Made by a program: the position numbers and the translations under genes
Notes under the pieces: generated by a model
What the model saw: only the letters and a program-made list of their open reading frames with translations
Told to the model about the DNA's origin: nothing
The model's database searches: none
Part shown: positions 1-8,818 of the stretch, piece after piece
Numbering within the stretch: the stretch's first letter is position 1
How the letters are laid out: every line of letters begins with the position of its first letter
DNA from: Cellulophaga sp. Hel_I_12
GTDB lineage: Bacteria > Bacteroidota > Bacteroidia > Flavobacteriales > Flavobacteriaceae
Direction of reading: 5' to 3'
Assembly: GCF_000799565.1 (NCBI RefSeq)
Contig: NZ_JUHB01000001.1
Coordinates: 1,925,501 to 1,989,500 of the forward strand
DNA: 64,000 nucleotides

Positions 1-1261
1 CAGCAATAAAACCACTGGTCCACGCATTTTGAAAATTGAACCCGCCGGTAATGGCATCAATATTAACTATTTCTCCGGCGAAAAATAGGTTTTTTTGTAC
101 TTTACTCTCGAAGGTTTTAAAGTTGATTTCTTTTAAATCGATGCCACCAGCGGTCACAAATTCTTCTTTAAACGTGCTTTTACCCTCCACTTGAAATTCT
201 CCAGCCGTAATTTGCTGTGCTAAAGATTGCAATTGACTTTTCGTTACTTCCGCCCATTTGGTAGTCTCCGAAATATCAGAAGCCTTCACCAAATTTAGCC
301 ATAATCGTTTTGGAATGTCTACTGCATTTGTTCGTAATACGGTCTTTTTAGCTTCTACCTCTTTTATTTGTAGCAATAACTGTAATAAGCCTTCTTCTTG
401 ATACTCCGGCAACCAGTTTACGCGTATTTTAAATGTATAATCCCAGTTGTTTAGCTCACGCGCGCCCCAAGCTGACAGTTTTAAAATAGCTGGTCCGCTC
501 ATACCCCAATGCGTAATTAACAATGGCCCTTCCGATGCCAAAACAGCTTTAGGGCTTACCTTGCTTTTTAATGGTATAGTTACTTTATGAGGCACACTTT
601 TTTCAAGAACCTCAACATTAACAAACGTACTTACTCCAGGAATACCATCAATTCTAGCATCTTTTATATTAAACGTAAATAAGGAAGGAACTGGATTCAC
701 TATGCTGTGCCCTAATTTTTCGATCATCTTCCAAATTTTAGGATTGCTCCCTGTGGCCACTAAAATTTTTTTAGCATAGTATTTTTTTTGAATCGATGCA
801 ACCATCCACCCATCGCTAGGCTTGTCTTTAGACTTTTTTATGGCTTCTATGGCGATGACAGAACTGTTGCGCAATAATTGAACGCCCAGGCGTTCTGCTT
901 CGTTTACAAAACAATCGATTATAGTTTTAGAGCTATTGCTTTCTGGGAACATTCTGCCATCTTCCTCTATTTTTAAAGGAATCCCTCTTTTCTCAAAAAA
1001 AGCGATCGTATCTCCGCTGCAATAGGTATGGAACGGGCCTTTTAGTTCTTTTTCTCCTCTTGGGTAATTTAATACCAATTCGTTAGGATCAAATTCTGCG
1101 TGCGTCACATTACAGCGACCCCCGCCTGAAACTTTAACTTTAGTGAGCACTTCTTTACCGCGTTCTAAAATAAGGATTTTTAGCTTCGGGTTTGCTTCAG
1201 CAATGTGTATGGCTGCGTAATACCCCGCAGCACCACCACCAATTATGATAACATCCTCCAT
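1..1261 (-). CDS. HI0933/BaiN-type FAD-dependent oxidoreductase, C-terminus cut by window edge
   Basis: The open frame runs from an ATG whose last bases overlap the stop codon of the upstream glycerophosphodiesterase (TAATG-type overlap) to the window start without a stop, giving 420 visible codons. The N-terminus has the FAD dinucleotide-binding loop (IIGGGAAGYYAA, residues about 6-17), followed by the family signature VSGGGRCNVTHAE near residue 45. The last visible residues, GGFNFQNAWTSGFIA, match the conserved C-terminal flavin-contact segment, so only a few residues should be missing. This is the HI0933-like (aminoacetone oxidase/BaiN-related) flavoprotein family, cytoplasmic, with no settled physiological substrate. 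Translational coupling to the preceding gene is likely. The family call is secure; the reaction is not known. Confidence 0.9.
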   Translation of the reverse strand, partial: MEDVIIIGGGAAGYYAAIHIAEANPKLKILILERGKEVLTKVKVSGGGRCNVTHAEFDPNELVLNYPRGEKELKGPFHTYCSGDTIAFFEKRGIPLKIEEDGRMFPESNSSKTIIDCFVNEAERLGVQLLRNSSVIAIEAIKKSKDKPSDGWMVASIQKKYYAKKILVATGSNPKIWKMIEKLGHSIVNPVPSLFTFNIKDARIDGIPGVSTFVNVEVLEKSVPHKVTIPLKSKVSPKAVLASEGPLLITHWGMSGPAILKLSAWGARELNNWDYTFKIRVNWLPEYQEEGLLQLLLQIKEVEAKKTVLRTNAVDIPKRLWLNLVKASDISETTKWAEVTKSQLQSLAQQITAGEFQVEGKSTFKEEFVTAGGIDLKEINFKTFESKVQKNLFFAGEIVNIDAITGGFNFQNAWTSGFIA

Positions 1262-2010
1262 TATTCTACGCGTTCTGGATAGTTTGTAAAGACACCATCA
1301 ACTCCTAAGGTTTTCATTTTTAATATAGCCTGCGGTTCATTGACCGTCCATGGATATATTTTAAATCCTGCCTCTCGGATTTTTTGGGCGATTTCAGCAT
1401 CTAATTTTTCGTAGTCAGGGTTGATCGCCACTGCCCCAAGCTCATGTGCAATAGCTAAAGCCTCTAGCGGGTTTGCCTCTTCGATTAAAATAGCAATAGC
1501 GACTTTATTGTTAATTTGACGCATCATTTTCAACTCATCCCAATTAAAGCTAGAGATTAAAAAATCATCAAGTGTCCAGTTCTTTTCCTTTATATATTTT
1601 TCAAGAATGACATTAACATCTTTCGCTGTTCCTGCGCCTTTTAACTCAATGTTTAGTGCAACTGTTGCATCAATATGGTCTAAAACCTCAGTTAATAAAG
1701 GGATTTTATGATTGCCTGTAATTACTAACTTTTGTAACTCAAGCCATGTGTAGTCTTCAATATTTCCTGTGCCATTCGTCAATCTTTCTAAGGTATCATC
1801 ATGAAAGACAACAATTTCACCACTGGCTATTTTAAAGACATCAATCTCGATCATATCAACTTTTAGCTCCAAGGCTTTTTGTATAGATGCGATGGTGTTT
1901 TCCGTTTCATGACCCATGGCGCCTCGATGGCCAATAACTTGTAATTTATGTTGGTCCATACAGGAGGTACTGGTGGTTAGCACAATTAAAAAAAGCATGA
2001 ATTTTCGCAT
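1261..2010 (-). CDS. Glycerophosphodiester phosphodiesterase family lipoprotein
   Basis: A 249-residue protein that should hydrolyse glycerophosphodiesters (deacylated phospholipids) to glycerol-3-phosphate and an alcohol. The leader ends in TTSTSC, a lipobox with Cys17, so it is probably an envelope lipoprotein. The GDPD catalytic features are present: VIGHRGAMGHETENT (His/Arg/Glu-Asn, from residue 25), EIDV (metal-binding Glu-x-Asp) and VVFHDDTLERLT (second catalytic His). The length is typical for a GDPD domain with nothing added. Its stop overlaps the start of the flavoprotein gene, so the two are probably co-transcribed. Upstream it faces the repeat array. Substrate specificity cannot be read from the sequence. 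Confidence 0.9.
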   Translation of the reverse strand: MRKFMLFLIVLTTSTSCMDQHKLQVIGHRGAMGHETENTIASIQKALELKVDMIEIDVFKIASGEIVVFHDDTLERLTNGTGNIEDYTWLELQKLVITGNHKIPLLTEVLDHIDATVALNIELKGAGTAKDVNVILEKYIKEKNWTLDDFLISSFNWDELKMMRQINNKVAIAILIEEANPLEALAIAHELGAVAINPDYEKLDAEIAQKIREAGFKIYPWTVNEPQAILKMKTLGVDGVFTNYPERVE

Positions 2011-2106
2011 GTTTTTTGTTTTGATGCAAGTTAGGGTTTTCTAGTTTAAATACATACTGCAATAAAGGCTGAAAGACATTTTTACCAGTCATCGTCAGGA
2101 GTTAAA

Positions 2107-2655
2107 TTTTAAAAATACTACCAAGGTGAAATTTTTTAATTAACCAATCGAAAAATCCAATGCTAGTCTCAGCATGTCGAAGACCAAACGATAATGCTTC
2201 GACAGGCTTGTCCTGAGCTAAGTCGAAGGGCTCAGCAAGACGGTATTCCTGATAAGTGGCATTATAAATATATAAACACTAAAAGGTGAAGTTTTTTAAG
2301 TAACCAATCGAAAAAACGAATGCTAGTCTCAGCATGTCGAAGACCAAACGATAATACTTCGACAGGCTCAGCAGGACAATCTGACTTACTAATTGGCATT
2401 TCAAGATATTTAAAAATACTACTAAGATGAAATTAATTAATTAGCCAATCGAAAAAACCAATGTCAGTCTGAGCTTGTCGAAGACCCAAACGATAATGCT
2501 TCGACAGGCTTGTCCTGAGCTAAGTCGAAGGGCTCAGCAAAACAGTATTACTTGTAAGTGGCATTATCAATGTTTTAAAACACTGAAAAGATGAAATTTT
2601 TTAATTAAACAATCGAAAAAACCAATGTCAGTCTGAGCTTGTCGAAGACCCAATA
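2107..2655. repeat. Array of about 3.4 imperfect direct repeats with internal hairpins
   Basis: The gene-free stretch between the glycerophosphodiesterase and the amylase (about 650 bases) is mostly a direct-repeat array. The landmark CAATCGAAAAA recurs at 2145, 2305, 2446 and 2610, so the unit is about 140-165 bp. Units 1 and 3 are full length, unit 2 is shortened, and unit 4 is truncated at the amylase stop. Inside each unit GTCGAAG and CTTCGAC form inverted repeats (2176-2182 with 2197-2203 in unit 1), followed by CCTGAGCTAAGTCGAAGGGC in units 1 and 3. I see no convincing ORF and no U-tract terminator. It resembles the REP/BIME-like CTTCGAC-GTCGAAG elements seen scattered in other bacterial genomes; that resemblance is from memory. 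Confidence 0.85.
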
Positions 2656-2657
2656 GG

Positions 2658-4529
2658 CTATTTCAATTTAAAAATTAACGACTGCAAAGGCGCTAATGAA
2701 ATTGAAAAATGCCCTACGCCATTTTCATCGAGCTTCATTTGTACTTTAATCGCCTCGTATAATTGGTCTTCTAAAGTATATGTACCTTGTTCTAATTGCC
2801 ATTTTGAAGTAATTTCCTGAGGAACTTTAACCTCTAAGGTATAGTCTTTTTCACTGTCAAAATTACTCAAGATGATCAATTTTTCATTCTCTGACCATCT
2901 TACATAGGAAAAAACGCGATGATCGTAGGTTGCTGTATGTTCTTTATTGTAATAATGAATTTCTTGGTAATCGCCCATTAGGGCTTCACTCTGAATGGTA
3001 AAATTTAATAAGCGCTTATAAAAATCGCGTAGCGCTTTTTCTTCATTGGTGGATTGTCCGCCATCAAATTTTTTATGATTTACCCATCGTTGTAAAGTGG
3101 GCACCCCTATATAATCAAAAATAGATGTTCTACTAGGACTTCCAAATCCTGCTTTTTCAGCGCCAGGCTCCCCTAATTCTTGTCCGAAATAAATCATGGT
3201 TGGCGAGGTGCTGATTGTAGCAGAAATAACCATCGCTGGCATCGCTTTTTTAGGGTCTCCAGCAAACTCAGGACTTGCAATACGTTGTTCGTCGTGGTTT
3301 TCTAAAAAATGAAGCATGTGATGCTCAATATCTTTCAGGCCACGTTGCACGGTTTCAATATGATCTGTCCAACCGTGACCCGCCATGATATGTTTTATAC
3401 TATCATACAATTCTACTTTATCATATAAATAGTCCATTTTCCCTTTGTGGATATACTCTCGATATAAGGCCGGATTATACACTTCCGCCAATAAAAAGGC
3501 TTCTGGATTTTTCATTTTAATGCTAGAATTCATATAACTCCAAAACTCTACAGGTACCATTTCTGCCATATCAAAACGAAAACCATCCACACCCATTGCT
3601 AACCAATACAAGGCAATATCTTTAAACTTTTTCCAAGAACTAGGTACATCTTTATCTCGCCAAAAAGTGTAATGCTCCTTATAATCTTTGGTGTCAAAAT
3701 TTACGGGTAGGGTGTCAAAATCGTAAGACCCATCTGGTTTTACACCATAATTAATTTTCACGGTTTCATACCAATCATTGGCATCAGGTTGTGCCAATCG
3801 GGAACCATTACCCGTCCATCGCGCAGGAATTTCTTTATATTTTCCATCCACCAAACTGGGAGAAGTTCCACCTAAAGGCTGATACCCGTCACGCCATTCA
3901 GGCACTTTAAATTCACTATTCGGTACGTAATAAAAATTATTATCACGTTTGTAAGCTACACTGGGATCGTCTGATACCCCGAAAGGTGCTAAGCCTTCGG
4001 GAGTTGATTTTCCTTCATAATTTCTGGCTACATGATTGGGAACAATATCGATAAGGACATTCATTCCGGCATCGTGAGTTCTCTTTATTAAATTTTTGAA
4101 CTCTGCTAACCGATCTTGAGGATTATCCGCCAAATCAGGATTTACGTTATAATAATCTTTTACCGCATAAGGTGATCCTGCTCTGCCTTTGACAATATCC
4201 GGATCGTCATTTGAAATTCCGAAGGCGGTATAATCTCGAATTACATCATGATGTGGAATTCCAGTATACCAAATATAGGTAACTCCTAAACTTTTAATTT
4301 CTTGAAGTGCCTTTGGGGTAAAATCAGAAAATTTACCCACACCATTTTCTTCTATGGTGCCCCAAGCTTTATTCGTGGTATTTGTATTTCCGAAAAGTCT
4401 TGTAAATACCTGATAAACAACTTCTTTCTTCTTTTTGGGTATGGTTTTATTCATTTTCGATTCCTCTTTAGTCTCTTGTTTACAAGCAACTAAGCTTAGT
4501 ATTAGAATAAGTACGATTTTTATTTTCAT
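2658..4529 (-). CDS. GH13 alpha-amylase-family lipoprotein
   Basis: This 623-residue glycoside hydrolase has a lipobox (LSLVAC, Cys16) and should act on alpha-glucans at the cell envelope. The four GH13 regions are visible: region I VLIDIVPNHV (158-167), region II GFRFDMAE with nucleophile Asp320, region III LLAEVYN with acid/base Glu349, and region IV LENHDEQR with Asp413. Between regions I and II sits an insertion of about 130 residues, as in neopullulanase/cyclodextrinase-like or SusG-like enzymes. A C-terminal beta-sandwich follows from about residue 520. It is the last gene of the minus-strand arm after LacI regulator, phosphoglucomutase and GH65 phosphorylase, which supports maltodextrin degradation. 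A 7-bp-phased repeat lies directly upstream of its start codon. Amylase, neopullulanase and 4-alpha-glucanotransferase activities cannot be told apart here. Confidence 0.93.
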   Translation of the reverse strand: MKIKIVLILILSLVACKQETKEESKMNKTIPKKKKEVVYQVFTRLFGNTNTTNKAWGTIEENGVGKFSDFTPKALQEIKSLGVTYIWYTGIPHHDVIRDYTAFGISNDDPDIVKGRAGSPYAVKDYYNVNPDLADNPQDRLAEFKNLIKRTHDAGMNVLIDIVPNHVARNYEGKSTPEGLAPFGVSDDPSVAYKRDNNFYYVPNSEFKVPEWRDGYQPLGGTSPSLVDGKYKEIPARWTGNGSRLAQPDANDWYETVKINYGVKPDGSYDFDTLPVNFDTKDYKEHYTFWRDKDVPSSWKKFKDIALYWLAMGVDGFRFDMAEMVPVEFWSYMNSSIKMKNPEAFLLAEVYNPALYREYIHKGKMDYLYDKVELYDSIKHIMAGHGWTDHIETVQRGLKDIEHHMLHFLENHDEQRIASPEFAGDPKKAMPAMVISATISTSPTMIYFGQELGEPGAEKAGFGSPSRTSIFDYIGVPTLQRWVNHKKFDGGQSTNEEKALRDFYKRLLNFTIQSEALMGDYQEIHYYNKEHTATYDHRVFSYVRWSENEKLIILSNFDSEKDYTLEVKVPQEITSKWQLEQGTYTLEDQLYEAIKVQMKLDENGVGHFSISLAPLQSLIFKLK

Positions 4530-4546
4530 TTTTAAAATGTCTTACT

Positions 4547-4602
4547 GTCAAGTGTCAAATGTTGAAAGTCGAAAGTCGAAAGTCAAATGTCGAAAGTTCA
4601 CA
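4547..4602. repeat. Degenerate heptanucleotide tandem repeat in the amylase leader
   Basis: Eight consecutive 7-bp units read gtcaagt, gtcaaat, gttgaaa, gtcgaaa, gtcgaaa, gtcaaat, gtcgaaa, gttcaca. The array ends 17 bp upstream of the GH13 start codon on the opposite strand, so it occupies that gene's leader within the 207-bp gap to the GH65 gene. The remaining 4603-4736 is AT-rich without a recognisable feature. Confidence 0.85.
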
Positions 4603-4736
4603 TTTGAAATCCTTAGTTCGGACTAGCTTAGGGACAGCAGTAAAAACATAACACATAGTACTTAGAACTTTCCTTTATTTTGCACTCCGTACTACTAACT
4701 TTCGTGTTTTTTACTTACACCTTTTGGTATTCAACT

Positions 4737-7055
4737 TTAGCTATTCGACTTAATTTTAGTGGGTTGATTAGGGGAAATCACCACTCTTTTTCCGTTTACT
4801 CTAATCGACGTATCTTCATTAGACTCTAACTCAAAAATAGTTTCTTGGTGGGTAATGGTAATTTTAAAAATCCGTTTTCTGAAATTTATTTTAAAAGAAT
4901 AGGCCTTCCATTGTTTTGGAATTCGAGGTATAAAAGACAATTTATCCTCCACAATGCGCATACCGCCGAAACCCTCTACAATACTCATCCAAGTACCTGC
5001 CATGGAAGTGATGTGCAAACCCTCTTCCACTTCTTTATTGTAATCGTCCAAATCTAAGCGAGACGTACGTAAATAGAAGGTATACGCCTGTTCCATTCTA
5101 TTTAATTTAGAAGCCTGAATGCTGTGCACACATGGCGACAATGAGGATTCGTGCACCGTAAAGGGTTCGTAAAAATCAAAATGCTTTTCTAGTTGCTCTA
5201 AGGTAAAATGATCTTCAAAGAGGTAAAACCCTTGTAAAGTATCTGCTTGTTTTATATAAGGTGATCTCAAAATACGATCCCAACTCCATTTTTGATTAAT
5301 AGGCCGTTGTGATTTTGGTAAATCGGCAACCGAAATTAGTTCTTTATCTAAAAAACCATCTTGTTGTAAAAATATATCATGCTCTTTAGAGAACGGAAAA
5401 TACATTTGAGAAGCTACCTTTTCCCATAGCTCTGTTTCATTTTTTGTCAGCTTCGTAACACCTATTATTCTATGGTAGTCCTCTGAATAGCCTTCTTTTA
5501 CTTTCTGAATTTGTGCTAACGTATAATTAATGCACCATTTTGCTAAGTAATTTGTATACCAGTTATTATTTACATTATTTTCATATTCGTTGGGTCCTGT
5601 TACGCCAAGAATTACGTATTTGTTTTTTTGGCTTGAAAACGTAGCACGTTGTTGCCAAAAACGAGCTATTCCGATTAATACCTCCAAGCCCATTTCTGGA
5701 ATATAGGTATAATCGCCCGTGTAGCGGTAATAGTTGTAAATAGCAAAGGCAATAGCCCCGTTTCTATGAATTTCTTCAAAGGTAATTTCCCATTCATTAT
5801 GGCATTCCTCACCATTCATAGTCACCATTGGATATAAGGCTGCTCCGTTCGAAAAACCTAATTTTTGAGCATTTTCAATCGCTTTTTCTAGATGGTTATA
5901 GCGATATTCTAATAGATTGCGAGCCACTTTTTGTTCCTTAGTCGCCATGTAAAATGGAATGCAATAGGCCTCGGTATCCCAATAGGTACTACCCCCATAT
6001 TTTTCTCCCGTAAAACCTTTAGGACCAATATTCAAGGTAGAATCTGTTCCTAAATAGGTCTGATTTAGTTGAAAGATATTAAAACGGATTCCTTGTTGCG
6101 CTTTTATATCACCCTCGATGGTGATATCACTCATCTCCCAAATTTGGGCCCAAGCTTCTTTTTGCTTTTCTAATAAACCCTCAAAATTAAGCTCACTCGC
6201 TTTTTTTAACACCTTTTTTGCGGCAGTGATTAAGTCTGATGGCTTGTGGTTGCGATCTACAGTATACCCGCCAAATTTATGTAGGGCAGCCGTTTCTCCT
6301 TTTTTTAATTTTTGCGTATACGCATGTTTTACCTTAAAATCTGTCTTGGATACCTTGGGCTTTTGTAGTATTTGTTTTTGGTTCAAAAACAATTGCGATT
6401 GCATAAAAGTGCAGGTAGCAAAATTTGTTTTCATTGTATGGGCCTCGATAAACGCTTGGGCTTCGTCCGAGGTAATTGCCGTGGTATTCCAAAATTTATC
6501 ATCCCAATTACTATCCTCATTCGTAATTCCACTATCTAAATAAGGTTCAAAAATGATTTCAATATCCGATTCAACAGCCTTTATTTCATACTGTATAGCC
6601 CCAACTTCATTTACATCTAAACTCAAAAAACGCGTTGCTTTCACCGCTATTTTTACAGCATTAGGCAAAACAGCTATAAAAGAACGCTGGTACCAGCCCT
6701 CTTTCATGTTTAATTCTCGCTTATACTTTGAAACTGATATACATGTGTTTAAATCAAGTACTTCCCCGTTGATAACAACATGAATCCCTATCCAATTGGG
6801 GGCATTTAATACTTTTGCAAAATATTCAGGATAGCCATTTTTCCACCAGCCTACACGCGTTTTATCAGGGTAATAAACGCCTGCAATATAACTTCCTTGA
6901 AAGGTTTCACCAGTATAGGCTTCTTCGAAATTAGCACGTTGCCCCATAGCCCCGTTACCCATACTAAATAAACTCTCAGAAGATTTTACGAGTTCTTTGT
7001 TAAAATCTTCTTCTATGATTGACCATTCAGTGGCCTTTATGTACTCTTGATTCAT
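4737..7055 (-). CDS. GH65 disaccharide phosphorylase (maltose phosphorylase-like)
   Basis: A 772-residue cytoplasmic enzyme with no signal peptide and the length usual for GH65. It should phosphorolyse an alpha-glucosidic disaccharide to glucose and beta-glucose-1-phosphate. Visible features are the N-terminal beta-sandwich with SMGNGAMGQRANFEE (31-45), the (alpha/alpha)6-barrel segment GSTYWDTEAYCIPFYM (355-370), and the catalytic-acid region GEECHNEWEITFEEIHRNG (415-433). The C-terminal ISVADLPKSQRPINQKWSWD and the GTWMSIVEGFGG segment also match the family. It lies 61 bp after the beta-phosphoglucomutase gene, which would consume its product. Maltose is the best guess because of the GH13 neighbour; kojibiose, nigerose or trehalose remain possible. 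Confidence 0.93.
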   Translation of the reverse strand: MNQEYIKATEWSIIEEDFNKELVKSSESLFSMGNGAMGQRANFEEAYTGETFQGSYIAGVYYPDKTRVGWWKNGYPEYFAKVLNAPNWIGIHVVINGEVLDLNTCISVSKYKRELNMKEGWYQRSFIAVLPNAVKIAVKATRFLSLDVNEVGAIQYEIKAVESDIEIIFEPYLDSGITNEDSNWDDKFWNTTAITSDEAQAFIEAHTMKTNFATCTFMQSQLFLNQKQILQKPKVSKTDFKVKHAYTQKLKKGETAALHKFGGYTVDRNHKPSDLITAAKKVLKKASELNFEGLLEKQKEAWAQIWEMSDITIEGDIKAQQGIRFNIFQLNQTYLGTDSTLNIGPKGFTGEKYGGSTYWDTEAYCIPFYMATKEQKVARNLLEYRYNHLEKAIENAQKLGFSNGAALYPMVTMNGEECHNEWEITFEEIHRNGAIAFAIYNYYRYTGDYTYIPEMGLEVLIGIARFWQQRATFSSQKNKYVILGVTGPNEYENNVNNNWYTNYLAKWCINYTLAQIQKVKEGYSEDYHRIIGVTKLTKNETELWEKVASQMYFPFSKEHDIFLQQDGFLDKELISVADLPKSQRPINQKWSWDRILRSPYIKQADTLQGFYLFEDHFTLEQLEKHFDFYEPFTVHESSLSPCVHSIQASKLNRMEQAYTFYLRTSRLDLDDYNKEVEEGLHITSMAGTWMSIVEGFGGMRIVEDKLSFIPRIPKQWKAYSFKINFRKRIFKITITHQETIFELESNEDTSIRVNGKRVVISPNQPTKIKSNS

Positions 7056-7116
7056 TTGTAAAAAATAAAATATTATGTTCGATGATTTTTTTTAGCTTCC
7101 TAAAGAGGAACTAAAA

Positions 7117-7770
7117 TTAAGAAATAAGGGTTTCTAAAAACGATAATTCTATGTGAGTAAAATCTAAAAAATTATACTTTGCCTCTGACAATATTTTGGC
7201 GTCTCCGATACCGATGCTTATCATTTTTGCCGCGTTAGCTGCTTGGATTCCAGCAACGGCATCTTCGAAAACAATGCAATTTTCTGGATTTATTCCTAAC
7301 TGTTCGGCTGCCATCAGAAAAACTTCTGGATTTGGCTTTGCTTTTGTTACATGATTACCATCTACAATAACATCAAAATAAGAAAGTAAATTTACTTTTT
7401 CTAATATTGGTCTCGCATTTTTACTCGCAGAACCTAAAGCAATAGGAATCTTATTAGACTTTAGATAGTTCAATACTTTAGGCACATCAGGTAAAATTTC
7501 AGATGAATCCATAGCTTCGATATACCTCAGATAATCTTCATTTTTTTCAATCATCCAAGTATCAAATTGTTTTTGTGTGGCAATGACTCCTCCAATATCT
7601 AATAAAATTTCTAAACATCGTTTTCTGCTAACCCCCTTAAAAAGTTCATTTTGGTCGATGGTAAACTCAAATCCCAATTGATTGGCTAATTTTTTCCAAG
7701 CCAAATAATGATACTTTGCCGTGTCAACGACAACACCATCTAAATCAAAAATAAATCCTGTATGCTTCAT
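7117..7770 (-). CDS. pgmB: Beta-phosphoglucomutase
   Basis: This HAD-superfamily enzyme should convert beta-glucose-1-phosphate to glucose-6-phosphate. I start it at the ATG of MKHTGFIFDLDG (217 residues) rather than at an in-frame ATG 54 bp upstream that lies inside the preceding regulator gene; AGGTG 6 bp before the chosen ATG supports this. Motifs are FDLDGVVVDT with nucleophile Asp9 and acid/base Asp11, the helical cap with WKKLANQLG, motif II LGSAS, motif III Lys in TKAKPNPEVF, and motif IV VFEDAVAGIQAA. It sits 25 bp after the LacI-type gene and upstream of the GH65 phosphorylase, a pairing typical of maltose phosphorylase pathways. Confidence 0.95.
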   Translation of the reverse strand: MKHTGFIFDLDGVVVDTAKYHYLAWKKLANQLGFEFTIDQNELFKGVSRKRCLEILLDIGGVIATQKQFDTWMIEKNEDYLRYIEAMDSSEILPDVPKVLNYLKSNKIPIALGSASKNARPILEKVNLLSYFDVIVDGNHVTKAKPNPEVFLMAAEQLGINPENCIVFEDAVAGIQAANAAKMISIGIGDAKILSEAKYNFLDFTHIELSFLETLIS

Positions 7771-7795
7771 TACTACACCTATAATCTTAACTTCA

Positions 7796-8818
7796 TTAGT
7801 TTTCTGTTGATTCTCTTTCCACAATGGTGGCTTCTAATATTTCTGTTCTAAAGGTTTCTACATCATTTTCACTCTCTACCTTTTCGATGAGCATTTCCGC
7901 TGCTATCTCCCCCATTTTTTCTCCATGCTGCGCTACAGATGTTAATGTAGGGTTTGAAAATTTTGATAAGATACCATCCGTAAATCCTATAAAAGAAATA
8001 TCTTCTGGTATTTTATAGCCCATTTTTTGAGCGATACGCATGCCATGAATAGCATAAATTTCATTCACACATAAAACAGCATCTACTTGCTGATTTTTAA
8101 AAAAGGTTTCCATTTTATCTCCTTCAACACTGCTCATAGATGGTAATTTTAGAATTAAATTTTCATCTATTTCTATGTCAGACTCTTTTAAGGCTTGTAA
8201 ATATCCCATTGTTCTATCTTTACTCACACTCAGATAGTCTTCAGTGGCAATTAAAGCTATTTTTTTTCTTCCATTTGAAAGTAGTTTTTTAACCGCTCTA
8301 TACGCACCATCTTTATCATTGATTAATACCTTATCACAGGCTACTGAATCGGTCACTCGATCAAACAGCACCAATGGTATACCTTGTTCAATTAATTCAT
8401 TTAAATGGTTGTAGTCGTTATTTAGTTGCGTTTCTGCAGATAAAGACATGATAAAGCCATCGACGCTGCCATTCGCGAGAATTTCCATGTTAATTACTTC
8501 CTTATCAAAAGATTCGTCCGAGACACAAACAATAACATTGTAGCCTTTTGCATTCGCGTATTTTTCGATTCCTCTAAAAACTGTGGTGAAAAAATGGTGT
8601 ACGATATCTGGAATAATTACGCCAATATTTTTAGTTCTTTTATTTTTTAAACTAATCGCTATATTATTGGGTTTGTAGTTGTATAATTTAGCGAAAGCTT
8701 GTATTTTTTCCTTGGTGTCTCGACTAATTTCCTCACTATTTTTTAAAGCTTTAGATACCGTTGAAATCGAAACTTCTAATTCTCTTGCGATATGCTTTAA
8801 AGTTATTTTTTGTTTCAT
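7796..8818 (-). CDS. LacI/GalR-family transcriptional regulator
   Basis: A 340-residue regulator. The N-terminus MKQKITLKHIARELEVSIST is the LacI helix-turn-helix, followed by VSKALKNSEEIS and the hinge helix region YKPNNIAISLKNKRTKNIGV. From about residue 62 there is a periplasmic-binding-protein-like sugar-binding domain (IGVIIPDIVHHFFTTVFRGI, then VDGFIMSLS, and TSVAQHGEKMGEIAAEMLIEK near the end). It heads the minus-strand arm with pgmB, GH65 and GH13, and is divergent to SusC. The effector is probably a maltose-related sugar or sugar phosphate, inferred from context. The operator candidate at 9125-9140 is its likely target. Confidence 0.95.
   Translation of the reverse strand: MKQKITLKHIARELEVSISTVSKALKNSEEISRDTKEKIQAFAKLYNYKPNNIAISLKNKRTKNIGVIIPDIVHHFFTTVFRGIEKYANAKGYNVIVCVSDESFDKEVINMEILANGSVDGFIMSLSAETQLNNDYNHLNELIEQGIPLVLFDRVTDSVACDKVLINDKDGAYRAVKKLLSNGRKKIALIATEDYLSVSKDRTMGYLQALKESDIEIDENLILKLPSMSSVEGDKMETFFKNQQVDAVLCVNEIYAIHGMRIAQKMGYKIPEDISFIGFTDGILSKFSNPTLTSVAQHGEKMGEIAAEMLIEKVESENDVETFRTEILEATIVERESTEN

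Noticed and set aside
2107..2655. Possible CRISPR array
   Set aside because: Units are 140-165 bp and similar over their full length; there are no short identical repeats with unique spacers and no cas genes.
4547..4602. Heptamer array as a CRISPR or short repeat-spacer structure
   Set aside because: Units are contiguous 7-mers with no spacers.
6118..6543. 141-residue plus-strand ORF inside the GH65 gene
   Set aside because: Antisense shadow of a well-supported gene, with no leader or family motif.
7117..7824. Longer pgmB start overlapping the LacI-type gene
   Set aside because: The extra 18 residues precede the HAD motif without family similarity, and the internal ATG has a better upstream AGG.
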